64,000 nt of DNA from Microbacterium sp. (GCA_003248655.1 QFPM01000012.1:34735-98734); one strand, 5' to 3'. Positions 1-9,301 are shown, numbered from the stretch's first letter. The notes: generated by a model not told the origin, from the sequence alone. Made by a program: numbers and translations.

Positions 1-512
1 GCGTGCAGTGGCGGTCGTGGCCGACGCCCTCGGGTGGTCAGATCGACCAGATCTCCCAGGTCATCGAGCAGATCCGCACGAACCCCGACTCGCGCCGGCT
101 CATCGTGTCGGCGTGGAACCCCGCCGACATCCCCGACATGGCGCTCGCGCCCTGCCACGCGCTGTTCCAGTTCTACGTCGCCGACGGCAAGCTCTCATGT
201 CAGCTGTATCAGCGGTCGGCCGACATGTTCCTCGGGGTGCCGTTCAACATCGCCTCGTACGCCCTGCTGACGCTCATGATCGCGCAGCAGACCGGTCTCG
301 AGCCCGGCGATTTCGTCTGGACGGGCGGCGACTGCCACGTCTACGACAACCACGTCGAGCAGGTGCGCGAGCAGCTCTCGCGCGACCCGTATCCGTATCC
401 GACCCTGTCGTTCGCACGCAAGCCCGAGTCGATCTTCGACTACACCTTCGACGACATCGTGCTCGAGAACTACCAGCACCACCCGGCCATCCGCGCCGCG
501 GTTGCGGTCTAA
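1..512 (+). CDS. thyA: Thymidylate synthase, 3' part (5' end outside window)
   Basis: Converts dUMP to dTMP using 5,10-methylene-tetrahydrofolate, which it oxidises to dihydrofolate. The visible part holds the active-site loop APCHALFQFYV (nucleophilic Cys codon at 153-155), the DSRRLIVSAWNP phosphate-binding arginine region, QRSADMFLGVPFNIASYALL and the GDCHVYDNH segment, all typical of the C-terminal two thirds of ThyA. The frame is open to the window edge with the YGVQWRSW-like start of a conserved block, so the N-terminus is missing and the gene is partial, not broken. The stop codon lies one base before the dfrA start, so the two are co-transcribed; DfrA recycles the dihydrofolate that ThyA makes. 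Confidence 0.97.
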   Translation, partial: VQWRSWPTPSGGQIDQISQVIEQIRTNPDSRRLIVSAWNPADIPDMALAPCHALFQFYVADGKLSCQLYQRSADMFLGVPFNIASYALLTLMIAQQTGLEPGDFVWTGGDCHVYDNHVEQVREQLSRDPYPYPTLSFARKPESIFDYTFDDIVLENYQHHPAIRAAVAV

Positions 513-513
513 C

Positions 514-1032
514 GTGCGGCTCGGGCTCATCTGGGCCGAGGCCCGCGGCGGAGTCATCGGCAACGACGGCGGGATGCCGTGGCACGTGCCCGAAGACCTC
601 GCGCACTTCCGCGAAAAGACGGTCGGCGCGCCCGTGATCATGGGCAGGCGCACGTGGGAGTCGTTCCCGCCGCGGTTCCGGCCCTTGCCGGACAGGCGCA
701 ACATCGTCGTGACGTCGAACCCAGAGTGGGGGGACGACGGCGCGGAGCGCGCGTCATCGCTCGACGTAGCCCTCGCCCTCGCGGCGGGCGCGCCGACCCC
801 CGCACCGCTCGCCTGGGTGATCGGCGGCGCGCGCCTCTTCGCCGAGGCGATCGTTCTCGCCGACGTGCTCGAGGTCACCGAACTCGACCTCGAGGTCGCC
901 GGCGACACCTTCGCGCCCGCGCGCGACGGGTGGGCTGTCGCCCGCGTCGAGCCTGCGGGCGAGGACGGCAGCGAGTGGGCGGTCTCGCGCACCGGCATCC
1001 CCTACCGTTTCCTCACGCTCCTGCGCCCCTGA
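514..1032 (+). CDS. dfrA: Dihydrofolate reductase
   Basis: Reduces dihydrofolate to tetrahydrofolate with NADPH, closing the folate cycle opened by ThyA. The 172-residue product begins with the LGLIWAEARGGVIG strand, followed by GMPWHVPEDLAHF, where Asp28 matches the family's substrate-binding acid, and the cofactor motif GRRTWES. The length is normal for the family. I chose GTG at 514, which gives the usual short N-terminus; a TTG at 502 would overlap thyA. No clear ribosome-binding site is visible, in line with coupling to thyA translation one base upstream. Confidence 0.95.
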   Translation: MRLGLIWAEARGGVIGNDGGMPWHVPEDLAHFREKTVGAPVIMGRRTWESFPPRFRPLPDRRNIVVTSNPEWGDDGAERASSLDVALALAAGAPTPAPLAWVIGGARLFAEAIVLADVLEVTELDLEVAGDTFAPARDGWAVARVEPAGEDGSEWAVSRTGIPYRFLTLLRP

Positions 1033-1065
1033 CGCGACCGCCCGCGCGCTTACTAGGCTGTCTGC

Positions 1066-1836
1066 ATGGCGAGAGCAAGGACGGCACTCATCACCGGCGC
1101 GAGCTCCGGGCTTGGTGCCGAGTTCGCACGGCAACTCGCCACGCGCGGCGCTGACGTCGTGCTGGTCGCGCGCGATCGATCCGCGCTCGAAGCCGTTGCG
1201 AACACCATCCGCCGCGACAGCGGGGTGCAGGTCGAGATCCTCCCAGCCGACCTCCTCGATGAGGCTGCGCTGGATGCCGTCGCCGCGCGCCTGGCCGACC
1301 CCGATCGCCCGATCGACGTGCTCGTCAACAACGCGGGTTTCGGCCTCGGCCTCGAGTTCGCCGAGAACACTCTCGCCGATGAAGAGCGCCACCTCGACCT
1401 GCACGTGCGTGTGACGATGCGCCTCACACACGCGGCGCTGACCCCGATGCTGGCGCGAGGTGGCGGGCGGATCATCAACGTGGCATCCGTCGCCGCATTC
1501 ATGCCCCGCGGCACCTACGGCGCAGTCAAGGCGTGGGTCGTCGCGTTCAGCGGGTGGGCGAACGCTCACTACGGCCCACTCGGAGTCACGGTCACGGCCG
1601 TCTGCCCGGGATTCACGCACACGAACTTCCACGAACGTCTCGGGCTCGCGCCGGGTGAAGAGGGCGTGCCGACGATGCTGTGGCTGGACGCGAAGGATGT
1701 CGTGCGCGAAGGGCTCCGCGACGCTGCCCGCGGCAAGGCGGTGTCGATCCCGTCGATTCGCTACAAGGTGCTCGTCGGCGTGGTTCGCATCCTTCCGGCG
1801 CCGCTCGCGGCGCGGATCGCCAAGACAGGCCGCTGA
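1066..1836 (+). CDS. SDR-family short-chain dehydrogenase
   Basis: A 256-residue classical short-chain dehydrogenase/reductase. It has the nucleotide-binding TGASSGLG at residues 10-17, NNAG at 88-91 and the catalytic set Ser141, Tyr151, Lys155 (YGAVK). The C-terminal half is more like the DltE/YqjQ type than a beta-ketoacyl-ACP reductase. The substrate cannot be told from sequence. A TAGGCT hexamer at 1054-1059 sits six bases before the ATG, so the gene probably has its own leaderless transcript rather than belonging to thyA-dfrA. Confidence 0.9.
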   Translation: MARARTALITGASSGLGAEFARQLATRGADVVLVARDRSALEAVANTIRRDSGVQVEILPADLLDEAALDAVAARLADPDRPIDVLVNNAGFGLGLEFAENTLADEERHLDLHVRVTMRLTHAALTPMLARGGGRIINVASVAAFMPRGTYGAVKAWVVAFSGWANAHYGPLGVTVTAVCPGFTHTNFHERLGLAPGEEGVPTMLWLDAKDVVREGLRDAARGKAVSIPSIRYKVLVGVVRILPAPLAARIAKTGR

Positions 1837-1866
1837 GCGGGTCCCACGAACCGATAGCCTGGGAGC

Positions 1867-2844
1867 ATGACGCACACGGGCAACCCCTTCGGACAGGTTC
1901 TCGTCGCGCTCGTCACTCCGATGACGGCCGACGGCGAAGTCGACTGGCCCGCCGTCGAGAAGCACATCGACGATGTCATCACCGCGGGCGCGGACGGCAT
2001 CGTCGTCACGGGCACGACCGGCGAGACATCCACCCTCACCGACCCCGAGAAGCTGAAGCTCGTCGAGGTCGGCAAGGATGTCGCCGCCGGCCGCGCGAAG
2101 ATCATCACGGGCGGCGGCTCGAACGAGACCGCGCACGCGATCGAGCTCTACAAGGCGAGCGAAAAGGCCGGCGCCGACGGCATCATGATCGTCACGCCGT
2201 ACTACAACAAGCCGACGCAGGCGGGCATCCTGACCCACTTCCGGCTCGTCGCCGATGCGACCGATCTGCCGGTCATCCTTTACGACATCCCGGGGCGCAC
2301 GGGCGTGCCCATCAAGTACGAGACGATCCTGCGCCTCGCGAAGCACCCCAACATCCTCGCCATCAAGGATGCCAAGGGTGACTTCAGCGAGGTCAGTCGC
2401 GTCCTCAACCAGACCGACCTCATGTACTTCTCGGGCGACGACGCGAACGTGCTGCCGCACCTCGCGATCGGCGCGACGGGCCTCATCGGCGTCACCGCGA
2501 ACATCACCGCGACGCCGTATCGCGTGATCGTGGATGCCGTGAACCGCGGCGATCTGGCCGCAGCGACCGCGGCGCACCAGCGCGTCGAACCGCTCGTGCG
2601 CGCCGTCATGACGCACGTTCCCGGCACCGTGAGCGCGAAGTACATCCTCCACGGCCTTGGCCGCATCGGCAGCCCGCGCGTGCGCCTGCCGCTCGTCGGT
2701 CCGGAGGAGTGGGAGGCCGCGATCATCGAAGACGAGCTCGCGCTCGTCCGCGGCGTCGAAGGCGCCGACTTCTCCAACTTCCGCCCCGACCGCAACGCGG
2801 CCGCCGGCGGAGCGCTCCCCAAGGTGCACGGCACGACCCGCTGA
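1867..2844 (+). CDS. dapA: 4-Hydroxy-tetrahydrodipicolinate synthase
   Basis: First committed step of lysine and diaminopimelate synthesis: condenses pyruvate with aspartate semialdehyde. The 325-residue product has GTTGETSTL (Thr50-Thr51), the VTPYYNKPTQAG segment, Tyr139 in ILYDIPGRTG and the Schiff-base Lys167 in AIKDAKGD. It runs slightly past the usual ~300 residues at the C-terminus. A TAGCCT at 1855-1860 lies six bases before the ATG, implying a leaderless transcript. Its neighbour is RNase J, a pairing common in Actinobacteria. dapF of the same pathway is elsewhere in the window at 16698. Confidence 0.97.
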   Translation: MTHTGNPFGQVLVALVTPMTADGEVDWPAVEKHIDDVITAGADGIVVTGTTGETSTLTDPEKLKLVEVGKDVAAGRAKIITGGGSNETAHAIELYKASEKAGADGIMIVTPYYNKPTQAGILTHFRLVADATDLPVILYDIPGRTGVPIKYETILRLAKHPNILAIKDAKGDFSEVSRVLNQTDLMYFSGDDANVLPHLAIGATGLIGVTANITATPYRVIVDAVNRGDLAAATAAHQRVEPLVRAVMTHVPGTVSAKYILHGLGRIGSPRVRLPLVGPEEWEAAIIEDELALVRGVEGADFSNFRPDRNAAAGGALPKVHGTTR

Positions 2845-2904
2845 CACCGCACGAACACGACCGGGGATGCCGCGCACGAACGCGCCGTCCCGAGGAGGCA
2901 TCGG

Positions 2905-4581
2905 ATGCCCACGAACGTCTACGAACCGCCCGCGCTCGAGAAGGGCACGGTCCGGGTGATCCCGCTCGGCGGCCTCGGCGAGGTCGGCCGCAACATGACC
3001 GTGTTCGAGTACGAGGGCAAGCTCCTCATCGTCGACTGCGGAGTGCTGTTCCCCGAGGAGCACCAGCCCGGTGTCGACCTGATCCTGCCCGATTTCGAGC
3101 CGATCAAGGGGCGGCTCGATGACGTCGTCGGTCTCGTGCTGACACACGGCCACGAGGACCACATCGGCGCGGTGCCGTATCTGCTGCGTCTGAAGCGCGA
3201 CATCCCGCTGATCGGCTCGCAGCTGACCCTCGCGCTCGTCGAGGCGAAGCTCAAGGAGCACCGGATCGCCCCGTACTCGCTGACGGTCACGGAGGGTCAG
3301 CGCGAGCAGATCGGCCCGTTCGACCTCGAGTTCGTCGCGGTGAACCACTCGATCCCGGATGCCCTCGCCGTTGCGATCACGACCCCCGCCGGGCGCGTGC
3401 TCGCCACGGGCGACTTCAAGATGGACCAGTTGCCGCTCGATGACCGGCTCACGGACCTCCGCGCCTTCGCGCGGCTGGGGGAGGAGGGTGTCGACCTCTT
3501 CCTCGTCGACTCGACGAACGCCGACGTCCCCGGCTTCACGCCGCTCGAGCGCTCGATTGGTCCGGTGCTCGACCAGGTCATCGGCAAGGCGCCGCGCCGT
3601 GTCATCGTCGCGAGCTTCTCGAGTCACGTCCACCGCGTGCAACAGGTCATCGACGCCGCCGCGGCGCACGGACGCCGGGTCGCGTTTCTCGGCCGCTCGA
3701 TGGTGCGCAACATGACGATCGCCGAAGAGCTCGGCTACCTGCACGTGCCCGACGGCGTCCTGATTGACTATAAGAAGGCGCAGGACCTCCCCGACGACCG
3801 CATCGTCTACATGTCGACCGGGTCGCAGGGCGAGCCGATGGCGGTGCTGTCGCGCATGGCGAATCTCGACCACGCGATCGAGGTGGGCGAGGGCGACACC
3901 GTGATCCTGGCATCCAGCCTCATCCCCGGAAACGAGAACGCGGTCTACCGCGTCATCGACGGGCTGACGAAGCTCGGCGCGAACGTCGTACACAAGGGCA
4001 ACGCGAAGGTGCACGTCTCAGGCCACGCCGCGGCGGGCGAGCTGCTGTACTGCTACAACATCTTGAAGCCGCGCAACGTCATGCCCGTCCACGGCGAGTA
4101 CCGCCACCTCATCGCGAACGCCAAGCTCGCGCAGGACACCGGCATCCCCGCCGAGAACACGATCGTCGCCGAGAACGGAACGGTCGTCGACCTGCGCGAC
4201 GGCGTCGCGAAAGTCGTCGGGCAGCTCGACCTCGGCTTCGTCTACGTCGACGGGTCGACGGTCGGCGAGATCACGGATGCCGACCTGAAAGACCGTCGCA
4301 TCCTCGGTGAAGAGGGCTTCATCTCGGTCATCGTCGTCGTGGATGCCGCGACCGGTCGCATCATCACCGGCCCCGAGATCCACGCGCGCGGTTTCGCGGA
4401 GGATGACGCGGTCTTCGAGGACGTGAAGCCCAAGATCGCCGCGGCGCTCACCGAGGCCGCGCAGTCGGGCGTGCGCGACACGCACGCACTGTCGCAGGTC
4501 GTGCGCCGCACGATCGGCCGCTGGGTGAACCAGCGCCTGCGCCGGCGCCCCATGATCGTTCCCCTCGTGATCGAGGCGTAG
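2905..4581 (+). CDS. rnj: Ribonuclease J
   Basis: Metallo-beta-lactamase/beta-CASP ribonuclease that acts in mRNA turnover and rRNA maturation, with 5'-exo- and endonuclease activity. The 558-residue protein carries the zinc-binding HGHEDH motif (His81, His83, Asp85, His86), the GDFK segment, the beta-CASP FSSHVHRVQ region and the VSGHAAAGE and MPVHGEYRHL histidine motifs, followed by the C-terminal domain. A strong Shine-Dalgarno GAGGAGG at 2892-2898 lies six bases before ATG 2905, so it is translated from a leadered message, probably from dapA. Confidence 0.96.
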   Translation: MPTNVYEPPALEKGTVRVIPLGGLGEVGRNMTVFEYEGKLLIVDCGVLFPEEHQPGVDLILPDFEPIKGRLDDVVGLVLTHGHEDHIGAVPYLLRLKRDIPLIGSQLTLALVEAKLKEHRIAPYSLTVTEGQREQIGPFDLEFVAVNHSIPDALAVAITTPAGRVLATGDFKMDQLPLDDRLTDLRAFARLGEEGVDLFLVDSTNADVPGFTPLERSIGPVLDQVIGKAPRRVIVASFSSHVHRVQQVIDAAAAHGRRVAFLGRSMVRNMTIAEELGYLHVPDGVLIDYKKAQDLPDDRIVYMSTGSQGEPMAVLSRMANLDHAIEVGEGDTVILASSLIPGNENAVYRVIDGLTKLGANVVHKGNAKVHVSGHAAAGELLYCYNILKPRNVMPVHGEYRHLIANAKLAQDTGIPAENTIVAENGTVVDLRDGVAKVVGQLDLGFVYVDGSTVGEITDADLKDRRILGEEGFISVIVVVDAATGRIITGPEIHARGFAEDDAVFEDVKPKIAAALTEAAQSGVRDTHALSQVVRRTIGRWVNQRLRRRPMIVPLVIEA

Positions 4582-4605
4582 CACCGGTTTCGGTAGCATC
4601 GGGGC

Positions 4606-5100
4606 ATGCCCGCCGCGTTCCGCATCCGACCAGCCGTGCAGGCGGACGGGGCGTTCCTCGGTGACATGGTCGTCGAGGCGGCGAACTGGCGGCAGGGCGG
4701 GCTCCGCCCGCGGCATGAGATCATCGCGCACCCCGATCATCACCGCTATCTCGCCGGATGGATGCGACCGGGGGATGCCGGGTTCATCGCCGTCGACGAG
4801 CACGATCAGCCCATCGGCGCGGCCTGGTATCGGATGCTGCCGCGCACCGACCCGGGCTTCGGCTACGTCGGCACGGGCGTTCCCGAGCTCATCATCGGGG
4901 TGCGCCCGATCTGGCGCGCGCACGGCGTCGGGCGGGCGCTGCTGCAGCGCCTGTGCGACCACGCCCGCGCGCAGAGGTTCGGCCGCATCAGCCTGTCGGT
5001 CGAGCGCGGCAACTTCGCCCGCACTCTCTACCGCAGCGAGGGTTTCGCCGTGACCCAGGCCGGCCACGGCCGCGACACCATGGTCAAGCGCCTGCGCTAG
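4606..5100 (+). CDS. GNAT-family N-acetyltransferase
   Basis: A 164-residue acetyltransferase of the GNAT fold. It has the N-terminal FRIRPAVQADGAFL strand-helix, a central PELIIGVRPIWRAHGVGRALLQRL with the acetyl-CoA-binding R-x-x-G-x-G/A pattern, and the C-terminal LSVERGNFARTLYRSEGF motif. The acceptor is unknown; a small molecule or protein N-terminus are equally possible. TAGCAT at 4594-4599 lies six bases upstream of the ATG and suggests a leaderless message. Confidence 0.88.
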   Translation: MPAAFRIRPAVQADGAFLGDMVVEAANWRQGGLRPRHEIIAHPDHHRYLAGWMRPGDAGFIAVDEHDQPIGAAWYRMLPRTDPGFGYVGTGVPELIIGVRPIWRAHGVGRALLQRLCDHARAQRFGRISLSVERGNFARTLYRSEGFAVTQAGHGRDTMVKRLR

Positions 5101-5153
5101 CCCCAGGCCCCAGCCCCAGGCCCCAGCCCCAGCCCCCAGCATCCGCCGTTCAG

Positions 5154-5202
5154 TGGGCGCAAACGCCGGGAACCCGCCCGGGATACCCGGCGTTTGCGCC
5201 CA
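5154..5202. repeat. Long intergenic palindrome between GNAT gene and ftsK
   Basis: Perfect 17-bp inverted repeat (arms 5154-5170 and 5186-5202, core GCAAACGCCGGG / CCCGGCGTTTGC) around a 15-base loop. It follows a stretch of repeated CCCCAG(G) units at 5101-5140. There is no T-run, so if it terminates transcription it does so as a bare hairpin. The rest of the 176-base gap holds only the ftsK upstream region. Confidence 0.7.
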
Positions 5203-5276
5203 TCGAACGGGCGCGAATGCCCGCGGGGGCCGCGTCAATCCGGGGAATGTGGGCCCCATGCACCTACCGTGGAGTG

Positions 5277-8000
5277 ATGGCCAGGAGCACCACGCCGCCC
5301 ACGAGCGCCCGCGCGTCCGCGAAGGGCTCCTCGTCGCGCGCCCGCAAGCCCGATCCCGCCCCCAAGCGCTACGTCGACGACGTCGAGAAGCCCCCCGCAC
5401 TCGTGCGGATGTGGCTCGGCCTCGCGCATGCCACCGGCGGGATGTTCCGGGCCTTCGGCCCCGAGACGCTCGAGAAGGACCAGCGCCGCGACGGCTTCCC
5501 GTTCCTGCTCGTGCTGCTCGCCGCGGCGGGCGCGGTCGTCGAGTGGTTCCTGATCGGCACCGACCTCGGCACGAACATCAGCGCGTTCACGGTTGGGGCC
5601 CTCATCGGGCGGATGGCGTTCATCATGCCCGTCCTGCTCCTGATCCTCGCGGGGTGGCTGTTTCGGCATCCGTCGTCCGTGCACGACAACGGCCGCATCG
5701 GCATCGGATTCGGCCTGTTCGTCCTGTCGATCGCGGGCTTCTGCCATGTCGCGGGCGGGCGCCCGCAGCCGCGCGACGGCCTGCCCGGCCTGAGCGGCGC
5801 CGGAGGACTCTTCGGTTGGATGCTGGGCGAACCGCTCAGTTTCTTGACGCCGATCGGGGCATATGCCGTTCTCGGCATGCTCACGTTCCTGAGCGTGCTG
5901 ATCATCACGAAGACGCCCCCGAACCGCATCGGGCAGCGCCTCGGCCACCTGTACGCATGGATGTTCGGCGCGGAGCACTCGGCGGATGCCGGGGCGCCGG
6001 CCAACGGCTCCACCGTCGCCTTCCAGCCGGGCGGGGCTGACCAGGCCGAGCAGGACGACAAGGACAACACCCCCTGGTGGCGGCGCAACAAGACCGGCCG
6101 TGAAGACGATGCCGACGGCCACCTCGGCTCCGACGATCTGACCGCCCTGCTCGCCCCGAGTGGCGCGGGCGGCTTCGATCAGGCGACGGTCGCGATGCCG
6201 GCCGTGCCGCCGATCCCGCCTCTGCCGGATGCTGCGACCGAGGTCATCGACCCGGCGGTCATCGCGAACGCCCGCCGCGCGGCGAAGAAGGCCGACACCG
6301 GCATCCGCGAGGACAGCGGCGAGATCGTCCTCGACGACGGCACCCTCCCGGGGATTTCGGCCCTCGGTGACGACCACGACGGTCGCCCTCCGGCACCCCC
6401 GTACCGCCTGCCCGCGGTGACGGCGCTCGCGCAGGGCACGCCGCCGAAGGCGCGTTCCGAGGCGAACGACCGGGTCGTCGCGGCGATCATGGGTGTGTTC
6501 GAGCAGTTCTCCCTGGATGCCCGGGTCACCGGCTTCTCGCGCGGCCCGACAGTCACGCAGTACGAGATCTCGCTCGGTCCGGGCGTCAAGGTCGAGCGCA
6601 TCACGGCGCTGACCAACAACATCGCGTACGCCGTGGCATCCAACGAGGTGCGCATCCTCGCGCCAATCCCGGGCAAGAGCGCGATCGGCGTCGAGATCCC
6701 CAACGCCGACCGCGAGATCGTGACGCTCGGCGACGTGCTTCGCTCGCAGGCCGCGACGAGCCAGACGCACCCCATGACGATCGGCGTCGGCAAGGACGTC
6801 GGCGGCGGCTACGTCGTCGCGAACCTCGCGAAGATGCCCCACCTGCTCGTCGCGGGGTCCACCGGCTCGGGCAAATCGAGCTTCGTGAACTCGATGATCA
6901 CGAGCCTTCTGATGCGCGCGAAGCCGTCCGAGGTGCGGATGGTGCTCATCGACCCGAAACGCGTCGAGCTGACGAGCTACGCGGGCGTGCCGCACCTCAT
7001 CACCCCCATCATCACGAACCCCAAGAAGGCCGCCGAGGCGCTGCAGTGGGTCGTGAAAGAGATGGACATGCGCTACGACGACCTCGCGTCGTTCGGGTTC
7101 CGTCACATCGACGACTTCAACCGTGCGGTCGTCGCGGGGGAGATCACCCTGCCCTCGGGCAGCGAGCGGGTGCTGAAGCCGTACCCGTACCTCCTGGTCG
7201 TCGTCGACGAGCTCGCCGACCTCATGATGGTCGCCCCGCGCGACGTCGAGGACTCGATCGTGCGCATCACGCAGCTCGCGCGCGCCTCCGGCATCCACCT
7301 CGTCCTCGCGACGCAGCGGCCCTCGGTCGACGTCGTCACGGGCCTCATCAAGGCGAACGTGCCGTCGCGCCTCGCGTTCGCGGTGACGAGCGTCACCGAC
7401 TCGCGCGTCATCCTCGACCAGCCCGGCGCCGACCGCTTGATCGGCCAGGGCGACGGCCTGTTCCTGCCGATGGGTGCGTCGAAGGCGATCCGCGTGCAGG
7501 GCGCGTGGGTCGCCGAGAGCGAGATCGAGAAGGTCGTCCACCACGTCAAGAACCAGGCCCGGCCCGAGTACCGCGCCGACGTCGCCGCGGTCGCCGAGAA
7601 GAAGGAGATCGACGCCGACATCGGTGACGACCTCGAGCTGCTGCTGGCGGCGGCGGAGCAGATCATCTCGACGCAGTTCGGGTCGACCTCGATGCTGCAG
7701 CGCAAGCTCCGCGTCGGGTTCGCCAAGGCGGGGCGCCTGATGGACCTGCTCGAGTCGCGCGAAATCGTCGGCCCGTCCGAGGGCTCGAAGGCCCGCGACG
7801 TGCTCGTGACCCCCGAGCAGCTGCCCGAAGTGCTCGCGCGCCTGCGCGGCGACGACCCGCCGGCATCCGCTGCCGCGACGCCTGCGCCCGCCGCCGATCC
7901 GTACGGGCAGGATGCCGTGGATGCCCAGCACGACGGCTACGAGGTCGTCGACGGGGACGAGGGCTCCGAAGACGCGTGGGGGCTCACCGGCCGCGATTGA
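5277..8000 (+). CDS. ftsK: DNA translocase FtsK
   Basis: Septum-anchored DNA pump that clears the chromosome termini during division. The 907-residue product has a basic N-terminus, about four membrane segments between residues ~70 and ~235, a linker rich in acidic residues and proline, then the RecA-like motor with Walker A GSTGSGKS at residues 527-534, Walker B LLVVVDELADLMM and the ATQRPSVDVVTG motif. It ends with a winged-helix gamma domain that reads KOPS (SEGSKARDVLV). The ATG at 5277 gives a MARSTTPP start; the frame stays open upstream but has no homology there. It heads the pgsA-cinA-clgR-recA neighbourhood typical of Actinobacteria. Confidence 0.96.
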   Translation: MARSTTPPTSARASAKGSSSRARKPDPAPKRYVDDVEKPPALVRMWLGLAHATGGMFRAFGPETLEKDQRRDGFPFLLVLLAAAGAVVEWFLIGTDLGTNISAFTVGALIGRMAFIMPVLLLILAGWLFRHPSSVHDNGRIGIGFGLFVLSIAGFCHVAGGRPQPRDGLPGLSGAGGLFGWMLGEPLSFLTPIGAYAVLGMLTFLSVLIITKTPPNRIGQRLGHLYAWMFGAEHSADAGAPANGSTVAFQPGGADQAEQDDKDNTPWWRRNKTGREDDADGHLGSDDLTALLAPSGAGGFDQATVAMPAVPPIPPLPDAATEVIDPAVIANARRAAKKADTGIREDSGEIVLDDGTLPGISALGDDHDGRPPAPPYRLPAVTALAQGTPPKARSEANDRVVAAIMGVFEQFSLDARVTGFSRGPTVTQYEISLGPGVKVERITALTNNIAYAVASNEVRILAPIPGKSAIGVEIPNADREIVTLGDVLRSQAATSQTHPMTIGVGKDVGGGYVVANLAKMPHLLVAGSTGSGKSSFVNSMITSLLMRAKPSEVRMVLIDPKRVELTSYAGVPHLITPIITNPKKAAEALQWVVKEMDMRYDDLASFGFRHIDDFNRAVVAGEITLPSGSERVLKPYPYLLVVVDELADLMMVAPRDVEDSIVRITQLARASGIHLVLATQRPSVDVVTGLIKANVPSRLAFAVTSVTDSRVILDQPGADRLIGQGDGLFLPMGASKAIRVQGAWVAESEIEKVVHHVKNQARPEYRADVAAVAEKKEIDADIGDDLELLLAAAEQIISTQFGSTSMLQRKLRVGFAKAGRLMDLLESREIVGPSEGSKARDVLVTPEQLPEVLARLRGDDPPASAAATPAPAADPYGQDAVDAQHDGYEVVDGDEGSEDAWGLTGRD

Positions 8001-8035
8001 CGGGCCGCGGGGCGCCGTGCGGATAGGCTCAGCAC

Positions 8036-8611
8036 GTGGCCATCCCCCGGCAGCTACCGAACGCGATTACGATCGTGCGCATCCTTTGCGCGCCCGTGTT
8101 CCTGTGGATGCTGCTCACGGATGCTGGCGCCAACGGCCCCCTGCGCTGGTGGGCTGCGGTGCTGTTCATCGTCGCGATCGCGACCGACGGAATCGACGGC
8201 TACCTCGCGCGCAAGTACGAGATCGTCACAGACCTCGGCAAACTCCTCGACCCGATCGCCGACAAAGCTCTCACCGGCTGCGCGTTCGTCGGGTTGTCGA
8301 TCCTGACCGAGCTGCCCTGGTGGATCACGATCGTCGTGCTCGTGCGCGAGATCGGCATCACGGTGCACCGGCTCGTCGTCGCGAGCACCCACGTCGTCGC
8401 GGCGGCGTGGATGGGCAAGCTCAAGACGGTCGCGCAGGCCATCGCACTCTCCCTCGCCCTGCTGCCGCTGTGGACGATCGTGGGGGACTGGATCCACGTC
8501 GTGAACACCGTCGCGATGACGATCGCCGTCATCCTCACGGTGGCAAGCGGCATCGACTACGTCATCACCGAGGTGCGCGGGGCGCGCGCCAGCGCGAAGG
8601 AGCGCCGATGA
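8036..8611 (+). CDS. pgsA: CDP-diacylglycerol-glycerol-3-phosphate 3-phosphatidyltransferase
   Basis: Makes phosphatidylglycerol phosphate, the precursor of phosphatidylglycerol and cardiolipin, in the membrane. The 191-residue product has the complete CDP-alcohol phosphotransferase motif D54-G55-x2-A58-R59-x8-G68-x3-D72-x3-D76 and several hydrophobic helices. GTG 8036 lies six bases after TAGGCT (8024-8029), a leaderless-type promoter. The stop overlaps the next start as ATGA, so pgsA and the cinA-type gene are translationally coupled. Other CDP-alcohol transferases are possible, but gene order supports PgsA. Confidence 0.92.
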   Translation: MAIPRQLPNAITIVRILCAPVFLWMLLTDAGANGPLRWWAAVLFIVAIATDGIDGYLARKYEIVTDLGKLLDPIADKALTGCAFVGLSILTELPWWITIVVLVREIGITVHRLVVASTHVVAAAWMGKLKTVAQAIALSLALLPLWTIVGDWIHVVNTVAMTIAVILTVASGIDYVITEVRGARASAKERR

Positions 8612-9153
8612 GCACCTTTCAGCCCGTGCCGGACCTCCCCGACGACCTTGAGAGCACGCAGGTCTCGATGGGGCGTCGCAACGACCCCGAGCGGCTTGTG
8701 GAGCGCCTGACCGAGCTCGGCTGGACCCTCGGCGTCGCCGAGTCGCTCACGGGCGGCCTCGTCGTCGCGTCGATCGTGTCGGTGGCGGGCTCGTCGAACG
8801 TGCTGCGCGGCGGGATCGTCGCGTACGCGACCGACCTCAAGGCATCCCTCCTCGGCGTCGACGAGACGCTGCTGGCCGCGCAGGGGCCCGTGCATCCGCG
8901 GGTCGCTCGGCAGATGGCCGAGGGCGTGCGCCGCGCGGTGCGAAAGGATGGGGCGCCGGCGGATGTCGGCATCGCCACGACGGGCATCGCCGGACCGGTC
9001 TCGCCAGACGGTCAGCCGGTCGGCACCGTGCACGTCGCCGTCTCGACGCCGCTGGGTTCCCGGGTCGAATCCGTACTGCTCGCGGGTGACCGCGCCGGCA
9101 TCCGCGCCGAAGCGACTGCCCTCGCCGTGCGCATCGCGCTGGAGGCGCTGTGA
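8608..9153 (+). CDS. cinA: CinA-family nicotinamide-nucleotide amidohydrolase
   Basis: A 181-residue protein made only of the CinA C-terminal (PncC) domain: GVAESLTGGLVVASIVSVAGSS near the start, GGIVAYATDLKASLLGV, and TTGIAGPVSPDGQPVGTVHVAV. PncC enzymes convert nicotinamide mononucleotide to nicotinate mononucleotide in pyridine-nucleotide salvage. The N-terminal molybdopterin-binding-like COG1058 domain of full-length CinA is absent. ATG 8608 overlaps the pgsA stop (ATGA). Historical naming as a competence protein comes from linkage to recA, which is also seen here. Confidence 0.9.
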   Translation: MSTFQPVPDLPDDLESTQVSMGRRNDPERLVERLTELGWTLGVAESLTGGLVVASIVSVAGSSNVLRGGIVAYATDLKASLLGVDETLLAAQGPVHPRVARQMAEGVRRAVRKDGAPADVGIATTGIAGPVSPDGQPVGTVHVAVSTPLGSRVESVLLAGDRAGIRAEATALAVRIALEAL

Positions 9154-9301
9154 CCGCTCGGGGAATACGTCGTGTGACATCCCCGTTACGTATGAGCGAT
9201 TCCCACCCATTCCCCAGCGCCCGGGGTCTAGGGTGACCAGCAAGTGATGTACCGTTGTGCACCCGAGAACACAATCGACGATTACGAGGAGGAGGCCCGA
9301 G

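Noticed and set aside
754..4014. Very long antisense open frame (over 1000 codons) opposite dfrA-dapA-rnj
   Set aside because: High-G+C genes leave long open frames on the opposite strand. The translation is Arg/Asp/Val-rich without any fold, and the + strand holds clear enzymes.
5235..7931. Antisense frame of about 900 codons opposite ftsK
   Set aside because: Shadow of FtsK; low-complexity Arg/Asp/Val composition, no start signals.
9180..9215. ClgR box upstream of clgR (ACGTATGAGCGAT)
   Set aside because: Half-sites CG and GCG are present but the spacing is one base short of the published pattern and one arm is poor.
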